A DNA stretch of 25,952 nucleotides from an uncultured Rhodocyclaceae bacterium. Its GTDB lineage: Bacteria; Pseudomonadota; Gammaproteobacteria; Burkholderiales; Rhodocyclaceae. Both the position numbers and the translations under genes were made by a program. The notes under the pieces are model-generated. The model had not been told where the DNA came from. It saw nothing but the letters and a program-made list of their open reading frames with translations, and did no database searches. Below are positions 15,159 to 21,927 of this stretch, piece by piece (within the stretch, counting starts at the first letter, position 1; each line of letters opens with the position of its first letter). Location: NCBI GenBank assembly GCA_903950295.1, contig CAJBAP010000386.1, positions 1 to 25,952 of the forward strand, written 5' to 3'.

Positions 15159-16405
15159 TGCCCGCTCCCGCTACAGCAGCACCGACGCGTCGGCAGACGC
15201 GCCGCGTGATGGTTGGAAAAGTCGGCGTTGGCGGGACGGCACCGGTCGTGGTCCAGTCGATGACCAACACCGACACCGCTGACGTATTCGCTACCGCCCA
15301 GCAGGTGGCCGAACTGTATCGCGCCGGCTCCGAGATCGTCCGCGTTACCGTCAATACCCGCGAGGCTGCGAGCGCCGTGCCGAAGATCAAGGAGCGGTTG
15401 GCACAGTTGAATCTCGATGTCCCGCTGGTCGGCGACTTTCATTTCAACGGCCACAAGTTGCTTGCCGAGGTGCCGGAATGCGCTGCGGCGCTGGACAAGT
15501 TGCGTATCAATCCGGGTAACGTCGGCAAAGGCTCACGCCGGGATGGGCAGTTCGCCAGCCTGATCGACTTTGCCTGCAAGTACCAAAAACCAGTGCGCAT
15601 CGGTGTCAACTGGGGCAGCCTTGATCAGGCCTTGCTGGCACGACTGATGGACGAAAATGCCCGGCGGCCCGAGCCGAAGGATGCCACTGGACTGATGCAT
15701 GAGGCGATGGTCGCTTCGGCGCTCGAGTCCGCGGCACAGGCCGAGACGCTCGGTTTGCCGGGCGATGCGATCATTCTCTCGTGCAAGGTTTCCGGTGTGC
15801 AGGATCTGATTGCCATTTATCGTGAGCTCGCCGCGCGCTGTGACTATCCGCTCCATCTTGGTTTGACGGAAGCGGGTCTGGGCAGCAAGGGCATCGTCGC
15901 CTCGACGGCTGCGCTGGCGGTTCTGTTGCAGGAGGGCATCGGCGACACCATCCGAATTTCTCTGACGCCCGAACCCGGTGGCGAACGCACACGCGAGGTT
16001 GTCGTCGCACAGGAGATCCTGCAGACCATGGGGTTGCGCGCTTTTGTGCCGATGGTGGTGGCTTGTCCCGGTTGTGGCCGCACTACCAGCACTGTATTCC
16101 AGGAGCTCGCGCAGGACATCCAGACTTACGTGCGTGCGCGCATGCCCGAGTGGAAGTTGCGACACAATGGTGTCGAGAACATGACGCTGGCGGTGATGGG
16201 GTGCGTGGTGAACGGCCCCGGCGAGAGCAAGCATGCCAATCTCGGCATCTCCTTGCCCGGCACCGGCGAAGAACCTGTCGCGCCCGTTTATGCCGACGGC
16301 GAGCGCGTCACCACCCTGCGTGGCGAAAAAATCGCCGCAGAATTTCGCACGCTTATCGACGCCTACGTCGAGAAAAAGTACCCCCCCTTTCATTCAGATT
16401 CATGA
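15158..16405 (+). CDS. ispG: 4-hydroxy-3-methylbut-2-enyl diphosphate synthase IspG
   Basis: 415 residues. It converts methylerythritol cyclodiphosphate to HMBPP in the MEP isoprenoid pathway, using a 4Fe-4S cluster. Cluster ligands are seen as CPGC (C303, C306) and C349 with Glu356 in GCVVNGPGE. Other landmarks are [12 protein letters not shown] (31-42), LRINPGNVG (115-123) and LGLTEAG (234-240). The insert between the TIM-barrel and the Fe-S domain is short, as in proteobacterial enzymes. Residues 21-28 (KVGVGGTA) are encoded by a near-perfect copy of the dispersed repeat, although a G-G-x-A-P-V turn is expected here in the family. Coupled to rodZ (1-base overlap) and hisS (ATGA). Confidence 0.96.
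   Translation: MPAPATAAPTRRQTRRVMVGKVGVGGTAPVVVQSMTNTDTADVFATAQQVAELYRAGSEIVRVTVNTREAASAVPKIKERLAQLNLDVPLVGDFHFNGHKLLAEVPECAAALDKLRINPGNVGKGSRRDGQFASLIDFACKYQKPVRIGVNWGSLDQALLARLMDENARRPEPKDATGLMHEAMVASALESAAQAETLGLPGDAIILSCKVSGVQDLIAIYRELAARCDYPLHLGLTEAGLGSKGIVASTAALAVLLQEGIGDTIRISLTPEPGGERTREVVVAQEILQTMGLRAFVPMVVACPGCGRTTSTVFQELAQDIQTYVRARMPEWKLRHNGVENMTLAVMGCVVNGPGESKHANLGISLPGTGEEPVAPVYADGERVTTLRGEKIAAEFRTLIDAYVEKKYPPFHSDS
15217..15240 (+). repeat. Dispersed 24-base repeat, copy 3 (in ispG)
   Basis: 23 of 24 bases match copies 2 and 5 (one T for C in the core, TCGGCGTTGGCGGGACG). Reading frame is the same as in copy 2 and encodes KVGVGGTA near the IspG N-terminus. Confidence 0.6.
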
Positions 16406-17706
16406 GCCAGACACTGCAAGCCATCCGCGGGATGAACGACATCCTGCCCGCCGACGCCGAGCGCTGGGAAGCCTTCGAGGAACTCGTGCGCGACTGGCTC
16501 GGCGCCTACGGTTACCGGCCGATCCGCATGCCGCTGGTCGAGCCGACACCGCTGTTTGCGCGTGCCATCGGTGCTGTCACCGACATCGTCGAGAAGGAAA
16601 TGTATTCCTTCACCGATAGTCTCAACGGCGAACAGCTCACATTGCGTCCTGAGGGCACGGCTTCCTGTGTGCGCGCCGTGCTGCAGCACAATCTTCTGTA
16701 TGACGGACCGAAGCGCTTGTGGTACATGGGGCCGATGTTCCGCCACGAGCGTCCGCAGAAGGGTCGTTACCGCCAGTTTCATCAGTTTGGCATCGAGGCG
16801 CTGGGCTTGCCGGGGCCGGATATCGATGCCGAACAGATCATCATGTGCGCGCGGCTGTGGGACGACCTCGGGCTGAATGGTGACGGCAACATCAAGCTTG
16901 AAATCAATTCGCTCGGCCAACCCGAGGAACGTGCGCAGCACCGCACCGCACTGATCGCCTATCTGGAAAGCCACGCCGACCAGCTGGATGAGGAAGCGCG
17001 CCGCCGCCTGCATACCAATCCATTGCGTATCCTGGATACCAAGAATCCGGCGATGCAGGTGCTGGTCGAGGGTGCGCCGAAGCTGATCGACTTTCTCGGC
17101 GAGGCATCGCTCAAGCATTTTGAGGGCGTCCAACAACTGCTCAAGGATGCGGTGATTCCCTACCGCATCAACCCGCGTTTGGTGCGCGGGCTCGATTATT
17201 ACAACCTCACCGTGTTCGAGTGGGTAACCGAGGCGCTGGGCGCGCAGGGCACGGTGTGCGCCGGCGGTCGTTATGATGGCCTGGTCGAGCAACTGGGTGG
17301 CAAGCCTGCGCCGGCCTGCGGATTCGCCATGGGGGTCGAGCGACTGCTGGCTTTGCTCGAAGCGCAGGGGGGTGGCATCGATGCACCAGTGCCCGATGTG
17401 TATGTGGTGCATCAGGGCGAGGCTGGGCAGCGACTGGCTTTTCGTGCCGCCGAGATGCTGCGCAATACGGGCTACGCCGTGTTTACGCACATGGGCGGTG
17501 GCAGTTTCAAATCCCAGTTCAAGCGAGCCGATGCTTCGGGCGCACAACTGGCGGTGATCATCGGCGAAGACGAGGCTGCTGCGGACGCCGTGACACTCAA
17601 ACCATTGCGCGCAGAAGCTGAACAGCAGCGTGTGCCGCTCGACGAACTGGCTGACCGTGTGGGCGACTGGCTCTACGGCGCAGATGACGAATTAACCGAG
17701 GAATAG
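16402..17706 (+). CDS. hisS: Histidyl-tRNA synthetase
   Basis: 434 residues, normal length. Class II synthetase charging tRNA-His. Visible motifs: RGMNDILP (9-16) at the N-terminus, motif 2 [21 protein letters not shown] (112-132), the histidine-specific RGLDYYN (262-268), AGGRYDGL (287-294) and motif 3 GFAMGVERL (307-315), then the C-terminal anticodon-binding domain from about 330. The ATG at 16402 overlaps the ispG stop by four bases; the frame is open further upstream but only inside ispG. A three-base gap leads to yfgM. Confidence 0.97.
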   Translation: MSQTLQAIRGMNDILPADAERWEAFEELVRDWLGAYGYRPIRMPLVEPTPLFARAIGAVTDIVEKEMYSFTDSLNGEQLTLRPEGTASCVRAVLQHNLLYDGPKRLWYMGPMFRHERPQKGRYRQFHQFGIEALGLPGPDIDAEQIIMCARLWDDLGLNGDGNIKLEINSLGQPEERAQHRTALIAYLESHADQLDEEARRRLHTNPLRILDTKNPAMQVLVEGAPKLIDFLGEASLKHFEGVQQLLKDAVIPYRINPRLVRGLDYYNLTVFEWVTEALGAQGTVCAGGRYDGLVEQLGGKPAPACGFAMGVERLLALLEAQGGGIDAPVPDVYVVHQGEAGQRLAFRAAEMLRNTGYAVFTHMGGGSFKSQFKRADASGAQLAVIIGEDEAAADAVTLKPLRAEAEQQRVPLDELADRVGDWLYGADDELTEE

Positions 17707-17709
17707 ACG

Positions 17710-18372
17710 ATGGCAACCTACGATCTGGAAGAGCAGGAACAAATTGAAGAACTGAAAACCTGGTGGAAACTCCACGGTACGATGATTACGGCGGTGATCG
17801 TGGCCCTCGCCATCGGCGTGGTGGGTTGGCAGGGATGGAACTGGTGGCAGCGCAGCCAATCGAACCAGGCTGCGCAACTCTACGGTGGACTCCAGCAGGC
17901 ACTGGAACAGCAGGATGTCAAACGTGTGCGCCTGATTGCGGGTGAGTTGATCGACAAATATGGGAACACGTCCTACGCCAGTCTGGCAGGGATGCTGTCG
18001 GCCAAGGTGTTGGTCGAAGCGGGTGATCTCAAGTCGGCGCAGGCGCAATTCGGTTGGGTGGCAGAAAACGCCAAGGATCCCGGCTTGCGCGATCTGGCGC
18101 GGCTGCGGCAGGCCATTGCGCTGGCTGAAGAGAAAAACTTTGACGGGGCGCTGAAGCAGCTCGCCGTCCCGCCAGCGCCGAGTTTCATGGCGCGCTATCT
18201 TGAAGTGCGCGGTGACGTTCTCATGGCGCAGGGCAAAGCCGCCGAGGCGCGTATTGCCTATGTGGAAGCGTACAAACAATTTGAGGAAACTCGCAAGGCG
18301 GCGGGAATGCCTGCGGGCCCCTATGCCGACATACTGCAGGCCAAGCGCGATGCTGCTGGAGGGCAGTTATGA
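17710..18372 (+). CDS. yfgM: YfgM-family TPR-like membrane protein (ancillary SecYEG translocon subunit)
   Basis: 220 residues. The N-terminal cytoplasmic segment YDLEEQEQIEELKTWWKLHG is the hallmark of the family, followed by one membrane helix (about 22-45, MITAVIVALAIGVVGWQGWNWW) and a periplasmic alpha-helical TPR-like domain (DUF2133/TPR_21 type). In E. coli YfgM joins PpiD at the SecYEG translocon. Always found between hisS and bamB in this synteny group, as here. Residues near 152-160 (LAVPPAPSF) are encoded by an inverted copy of the dispersed repeat. Confidence 0.92.
   Translation: MATYDLEEQEQIEELKTWWKLHGTMITAVIVALAIGVVGWQGWNWWQRSQSNQAAQLYGGLQQALEQQDVKRVRLIAGELIDKYGNTSYASLAGMLSAKVLVEAGDLKSAQAQFGWVAENAKDPGLRDLARLRQAIALAEEKNFDGALKQLAVPPAPSFMARYLEVRGDVLMAQGKAAEARIAYVEAYKQFEETRKAAGMPAGPYADILQAKRDAAGGQL
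18163..18186 (-). repeat. Dispersed 24-base repeat, copy 4 (inverted, in yfgM)
   Basis: The minus strand matches the consensus at 22 of 24 bases, with the whole 17-base core and the trailing GC intact; the two differences are in the A-rich end. The sense strand encodes AVPPAPSF in YfgM. Confidence 0.6.
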
Positions 18373-18405
18373 GTCCACCCCGCAGACACAGCTTTGCTGC
18401 GTCCT

Positions 18406-18452
18406 CCCCTCAAGGGGCCAAGAAACACTTGGGGCGGCCCGACGTGTTTCTT
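18406..18452. repeat. REP-like hairpin element between yfgM and bamB
   Basis: AAGAAACAC (18420-18428) is a perfect 9-bp inverted repeat of GTGTTTCTT (18444-18452), enclosing a GC-rich 15-base loop with CTTGGGGCGGCCC. Just before it, CCCC and GGGG (18406-18417) form a second small hairpin. The layout resembles short intergenic palindromic elements seen in beta-proteobacteria. It has no T run, so it is unlikely to be a terminator. Confidence 0.5.
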
Positions 18453-18470
18453 GAGAGAAGATTCGCGATC

Positions 18471-19625
18471 ATGCGCACCGCATTGCTCTGCTGTGCCTCT
18501 CTGGCGCTGGCGGGTTGCTCGACCGTCAGTTCCACGATCGATACCTTGAATCCGTTCAGCAAATCCGCTCCGAAGATCAAGCCGGCGGAACTCACCCCGA
18601 TCCAGTCGAGTGCGGAGTTGAAGAGCCTTTGGCAGTACGGCATCGGTAGCGCCGGCGAGTTTGCTCTTACGCCTGCCGTGGTCGGTGAGAGCGTCTACGC
18701 GGCTGCGCGTGACGGAACATTGACTCGTCTTGATGGCGGGCGGCAGGTTTGGCGCATCAGCGTCGGACAGTCGATATCCGGTGGCGTCGGTGCCGATGAC
18801 AAGTTGGTGGTGGTGGGGACGTCCAAGGGCGAGGTGTTGGTTTTTCATGCCGCCGACGGCAAGCCGGCCTGGCAAACCCGTGCCAGCTCCGAAATTCTCT
18901 CTGCGCCGGCCGTGTCTCGCGATCTCGTCGTGGTACGTAGCGGTGACGCGCGCATCTTCGGTTTCGATGCCGCCGATGGCAAGCGCCGTTGGGTCTATCA
19001 ACGCAGCACGCCGGCACTGGCGCTACGCTCCAACGTTGGCGTTACCGTGACTGACAGGGCAATCTACGCAGGTTTCCCCGGCGGCAAGCTGGTCGCTGTG
19101 TCACCAAAAAATGGCGCGGCACTTTGGGAGGCCACGGTTGCCCTGCCGCGTGGGGCGACAGAACTGGAGCGGATTGCGGATATCGCCAGCGATCCGGTGG
19201 TCGAAGGACGCTCGGTCTGTGCCGTCGCTTATCAAGGGCGTGTGGCCTGCTTCGATGCAGCTAACGGTAACCAGCAATGGGCGCGCGATATTTCATCGAC
19301 GGCCGGTCTCGACATCGGCAACCGCTACCTTTATGTCAGTGACGAGAAAGGTGCCGTGCATGCCTTCGACCGCAACAGCGGCGCCAGTATCTGGAAGCAG
19401 GATAGTCTGCTCATGCGCAGCCTGACACGCCCGCTGGCCATCGGTCGCCGTGTTGCTGTCGCCGACTTTCAAGGGGTGGTTCATTTGCTGTCCGACGAGG
19501 ATGGATCCTTCGTTGCCCGTGTGACCACAGATGGATCGGCGATTGTCGCCGCGCCGCGTCGCCTGGGTGAGGATTTCCTCGTGCAGACGAAGAATGGCGC
19601 CATCCACGCCCTGACGACCAAATAA
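18471..19625 (+). CDS. bamB: Outer-membrane assembly lipoprotein BamB
   Basis: 384 residues from the ATG at 18471, preceded by GAGAGAAG. The N-terminus [16 protein letters not shown] is a lipoprotein signal with lipobox LALAGC (Cys16). The rest is an eight-bladed PQQ-type beta-propeller: repeated GxVxAFDAxxGxxxWxxxx units such as [63 protein letters not shown] and [16 protein letters not shown]. BamB binds BamA and supports beta-barrel insertion. An in-frame ATG at 18369 would add 34 residues read through the REP-like element and destroy the signal peptide, so I reject it. A one-base overlap (TAATG) couples it to der. Confidence 0.95.
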   Translation: MRTALLCCASLALAGCSTVSSTIDTLNPFSKSAPKIKPAELTPIQSSAELKSLWQYGIGSAGEFALTPAVVGESVYAAARDGTLTRLDGGRQVWRISVGQSISGGVGADDKLVVVGTSKGEVLVFHAADGKPAWQTRASSEILSAPAVSRDLVVVRSGDARIFGFDAADGKRRWVYQRSTPALALRSNVGVTVTDRAIYAGFPGGKLVAVSPKNGAALWEATVALPRGATELERIADIASDPVVEGRSVCAVAYQGRVACFDAANGNQQWARDISSTAGLDIGNRYLYVSDEKGAVHAFDRNSGASIWKQDSLLMRSLTRPLAIGRRVAVADFQGVVHLLSDEDGSFVARVTTDGSAIVAAPRRLGEDFLVQTKNGAIHALTTK

Positions 19626-20950
19626 TGCTTCCCACAATCGCACTGGTCGGCCGACCCAACGTCGGCAAGTCTACCCTGTTCAATCGACTGACAAAATCGC
19701 GTGACGCCTTGGTCGCCGACCAACCGGGCTTGACGCGTGATCGTCACTACGGTCATGGTCGGCTGGGCAATCGACCGTTTCTCGTCATTGATACTGGTGG
19801 TTTCGAACCGCAGGCCAAGGACGGTATCGTGCATGAAATGGCACGCCAGGCCGAGGCGGCCATCGCCGAGGCTGATGTGCTGCTGTTTCTGGTTGATTGC
19901 CGCACGGGGCTCGCACCGCAGGACATGGTAATCGCCGAACTGTTGCGCCGCACCGGTCGACCGTTGCACCTCGTCGTCAACAAGGCCGAAGGCATGAACC
20001 GTGATGTAGTTGCGGCGGAATTCCACGAACTTGGCTGCGGTGAGCCGCGTGTCATCTCGTCTGCGCACGGTGAAGGTGTGCGCGAGCTACTCGAATTTGC
20101 ACTGGCAGATTTTCCGGCAGAGGAGACTGAAGTCGACAATTCCGGTGGCCCGCGCGTCGCCATTGCAGGGCGCCCCAACGTCGGCAAGAGCACCCTCGTC
20201 AACACCCTGCTTGGCGAAGAGCGCATGATCGCCTTCGACATGCCGGGTACCACGCGTGATGCCATCGCCACGCCGTTCGAGAAGAACGGGAAAAACTACA
20301 CGCTGATCGATACCGCCGGCCTGCGCCGCAAGGGGCGCGTATTCGAGACCATCGAAAAATTTTCGGTGGTCAAAACGCTGCAGGCTATTGAAGCTGCAAA
20401 CGTCGTTGTGCTGATGGTTGATGCGAGTCAGGACATTTCCGATCAGGATGCGCACATTGCCGGGTTCTGCATCGAGGCCGGTCGTGCGATGGTGTTGGCG
20501 GTGAACAAATGGGATGCCATTGACCAATATCACCGCGAGCAGGTCAAGCAGGACATCACACGCAAGCTCAACTTCCTGGGGTTCGCGCGCGTGCATTACA
20601 TCTCGGCGTTGAACGGTCAGGGCGTCAGCGGCGTCATGCAATCGGTCGACAAGGCCTACGCCGCGGCGATGGCCAAGTTGACCACGCCCAAGCTCACCCG
20701 CGTGTTGCTCGATGCCGTGCAGAAGCAGGCGCCACCGCGGCATGGCAACGTGCGGCCGAAACTACGCTACGCCCATCAGGGTGGCAGCAACCCGCCGATC
20801 GTCGTCATCCACGGCAATGCACTCGAGCATGTGCCGCCCGCCTATGTGCGCTACCTTGAGCATGTTTATGTCGAGACCTTCAAGCTCCAGGGCACACCAC
20901 TGCGCATCCAGTTCAAGATCACCAAAAATCCCTACGTGGACAAGGATTGA
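19625..20950 (+). CDS. der: Ribosome-assembly GTPase Der (EngA)
   Basis: 441 residues with two GTPase domains in tandem, unique to Der. Domain 1: G1 GRPNVGKS (9-16), G3 DTGG (56-59), G4 NKAE (119-122). Domain 2: G1 GRPNVGKS (182-189), G3 DTAG, G4 NKWD, G5 SALNG. The C-terminal KH-like domain follows (from about 360, ending [13 protein letters not shown]). It acts in 50S subunit maturation. Last gene of the conserved run; the ferredoxin starts 4 bases after its stop, so read-through is likely. Confidence 0.97.
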   Translation: MLPTIALVGRPNVGKSTLFNRLTKSRDALVADQPGLTRDRHYGHGRLGNRPFLVIDTGGFEPQAKDGIVHEMARQAEAAIAEADVLLFLVDCRTGLAPQDMVIAELLRRTGRPLHLVVNKAEGMNRDVVAAEFHELGCGEPRVISSAHGEGVRELLEFALADFPAEETEVDNSGGPRVAIAGRPNVGKSTLVNTLLGEERMIAFDMPGTTRDAIATPFEKNGKNYTLIDTAGLRRKGRVFETIEKFSVVKTLQAIEAANVVVLMVDASQDISDQDAHIAGFCIEAGRAMVLAVNKWDAIDQYHREQVKQDITRKLNFLGFARVHYISALNGQGVSGVMQSVDKAYAAAMAKLTTPKLTRVLLDAVQKQAPPRHGNVRPKLRYAHQGGSNPPIVVIHGNALEHVPPAYVRYLEHVYVETFKLQGTPLRIQFKITKNPYVDKD

Positions 20951-20954
20951 AAAA

Positions 20955-21278
20955 ATGACTTATGTCGTGACCGAAAACTGCATCAAGTGCAAATACACCG
21001 ATTGCGTTGATGTCTGCCCGGTCGATTGCTTCCGCGAGGGACCGAACTTTCTGGTGATTGATCCCGACGAGTGTATCGATTGCACCCTGTGCGTGCCGGA
21101 GTGCCCGTCGGAGGCGATCTTCGCCGAGGATGATGTGCCGACGGATCAGCGCGAGATGATTGCGCTGAATGCCGAGTTGGCCAAACAATGGCCAGCCATC
21201 ATCGAGCGCAAGGAACCGCCGGCGGATGCGGATGAATGGCGTGGCCGACCCGGCAAGCGCGCATTGCTCGAACGCTGA
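20955..21278 (+). CDS. fdxA: Seven-iron ferredoxin FdxA
   Basis: 107 residues, nearly the same as Azotobacter ferredoxin I (106 without Met). Cysteines at 9, 12, 17, 21, 25, 40, 43, 46 and 50 keep the exact spacing: C9, C17 and C50 for the 3Fe-4S cluster; C21, C40, C43 and C46 for the 4Fe-4S cluster; C12 and C25 as the free cysteines. The C-terminal extension ([10 protein letters not shown]...[12 protein letters not shown]...) also matches. A low-potential cytoplasmic electron carrier; in several bacteria it answers to oxidative stress. The ATG at 20955 follows der by four bases, with only a weak ribosome site (AGGATTGA). Confidence 0.95.
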   Translation: MTYVVTENCIKCKYTDCVDVCPVDCFREGPNFLVIDPDECIDCTLCVPECPSEAIFAEDDVPTDQREMIALNAELAKQWPAIIERKEPPADADEWRGRPGKRALLER

Positions 21279-21280
21279 AA

Positions 21281-21310
21281 TACTTCTGTCTCGATAGAAG
21301 TACTTTATTT
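21281..21310 (+). terminator. Possible weak terminator or operator after fdxA
   Basis: TACTTCT (21281-21287) pairs with AGAAGTA (21296-21302) around an 8-base loop, followed by CTTTATTT. The stem is AT-rich and the T run broken, so it may be a weak terminator for the ndk-der-fdxA run or a protein-binding palindrome before the CBS gene. Confidence 0.4.
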
Positions 21311-21375
21311 GTGGCGTAACTTGAAATAAGATCGCCCGAACCGTCGGTGGGCGGGATTCACGAGGAGACAACGCC

Positions 21376-21837
21376 ATGCAAATCAGGGAAATTCTCGACG
21401 TCAAGGGCACGGTGCTGTACACCATCGCCCCGGACAAGAAGCTGGCGGAAGCCGTGGCCGTGATGAGCGAGCAGGATGTCGGTTCGCTGGTGTGTTTCGA
21501 GGGCGGTCGCATGGTGGGCATGCTCACTTTTCGTGAAGTGATGCGCGCACTTAATGGTGCAGGTGCAGACTGGGGCAGTTCGCTGGTGCGTGACGTGATG
21601 GTGAAAGATCCGCGCACCGCCGACCCGTTCATGGACGTCGATCAACTGCGGCGCCTGATGGTGAGCGAGCACATGCGCTACCTGCCGGTCATGGATGGTT
21701 ACACGCTCCTCGGCGTAATCTCGTTTCATGACGTGGCCAAAGCCGTGCTGGAAGAGCAAAGCTTCGAGAATCGCATGCTCAAGGCGTATATCCGTGACTG
21801 GCCCGAAGGGCAGGAGCCTGCGGCGGAAAAATCCTGA
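21376..21837 (+). CDS. Tandem CBS-domain protein
   Basis: 153 residues: essentially two CBS domains (about 8-62, VLYTIAPDKKLAEAVAVMSEQDVGSL; and 73-130, VMVKDPRTADPFMDVDQLRRLMVSEHMRYLPVMDG...LGVISFHDV) and a short tail. Stand-alone CBS pairs bind adenine nucleotides (AMP, ATP, SAM) or NADH and control partner proteins; the partner here is not known. GAGGAGA lies about 8 bases before the ATG. A TAAGAT hexamer at 21327-21332 could be its -10. It has its own leader of about 97 bases and is convergent with the GGDEF-EAL gene. Confidence 0.9.
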   Translation: MQIREILDVKGTVLYTIAPDKKLAEAVAVMSEQDVGSLVCFEGGRMVGMLTFREVMRALNGAGADWGSSLVRDVMVKDPRTADPFMDVDQLRRLMVSEHMRYLPVMDGYTLLGVISFHDVAKAVLEEQSFENRMLKAYIRDWPEGQEPAAEKS

Positions 21838-21886
21838 AGCCATTTTTATTGGCGAAGACGTGGTACGTCGCGCAGTGCAAGACTAA

Positions 21887-21910
21887 AAAAGTCGGCGCTG
21901 GCGGGACGGC
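21887..21910 (+). repeat. Dispersed 24-base repeat, copy 5 (intergenic)
   Basis: Exact consensus copy, preceded by two more A. It lies in the 90-base gap between the convergent CBS and GGDEF-EAL genes, just after a small GACGT...ACGTC palindrome. This is the only copy outside a gene in the window. Confidence 0.8.
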
Positions 21911-21927
21911 AGGACGCGAGTGATATT

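Noticed and set aside
16381..16390. C7 tract at the end of ispG as a phase-variable site
   Set aside because: It is only seven bases, near the last codons of the gene, and a slip would hardly affect the enzyme.
16390..17547. Long open frame (385 codons) on the minus strand opposite hisS
   Set aside because: Typical antisense shadow of a GC-rich gene; rich in Arg/His/Gln, no recognisable motifs, and hisS is certain.
18369..18470. Longer BamB start at 18369
   Set aside because: It would put 34 residues translated from the REP-like element before a clear lipoprotein signal peptide.
18511..18525. Further copy of the dispersed repeat in the bamB signal peptide (GGCGCTGGCGGG)
   Set aside because: Only 12 bases match, and they encode the expected LALAG of a lipobox, so chance is sufficient.
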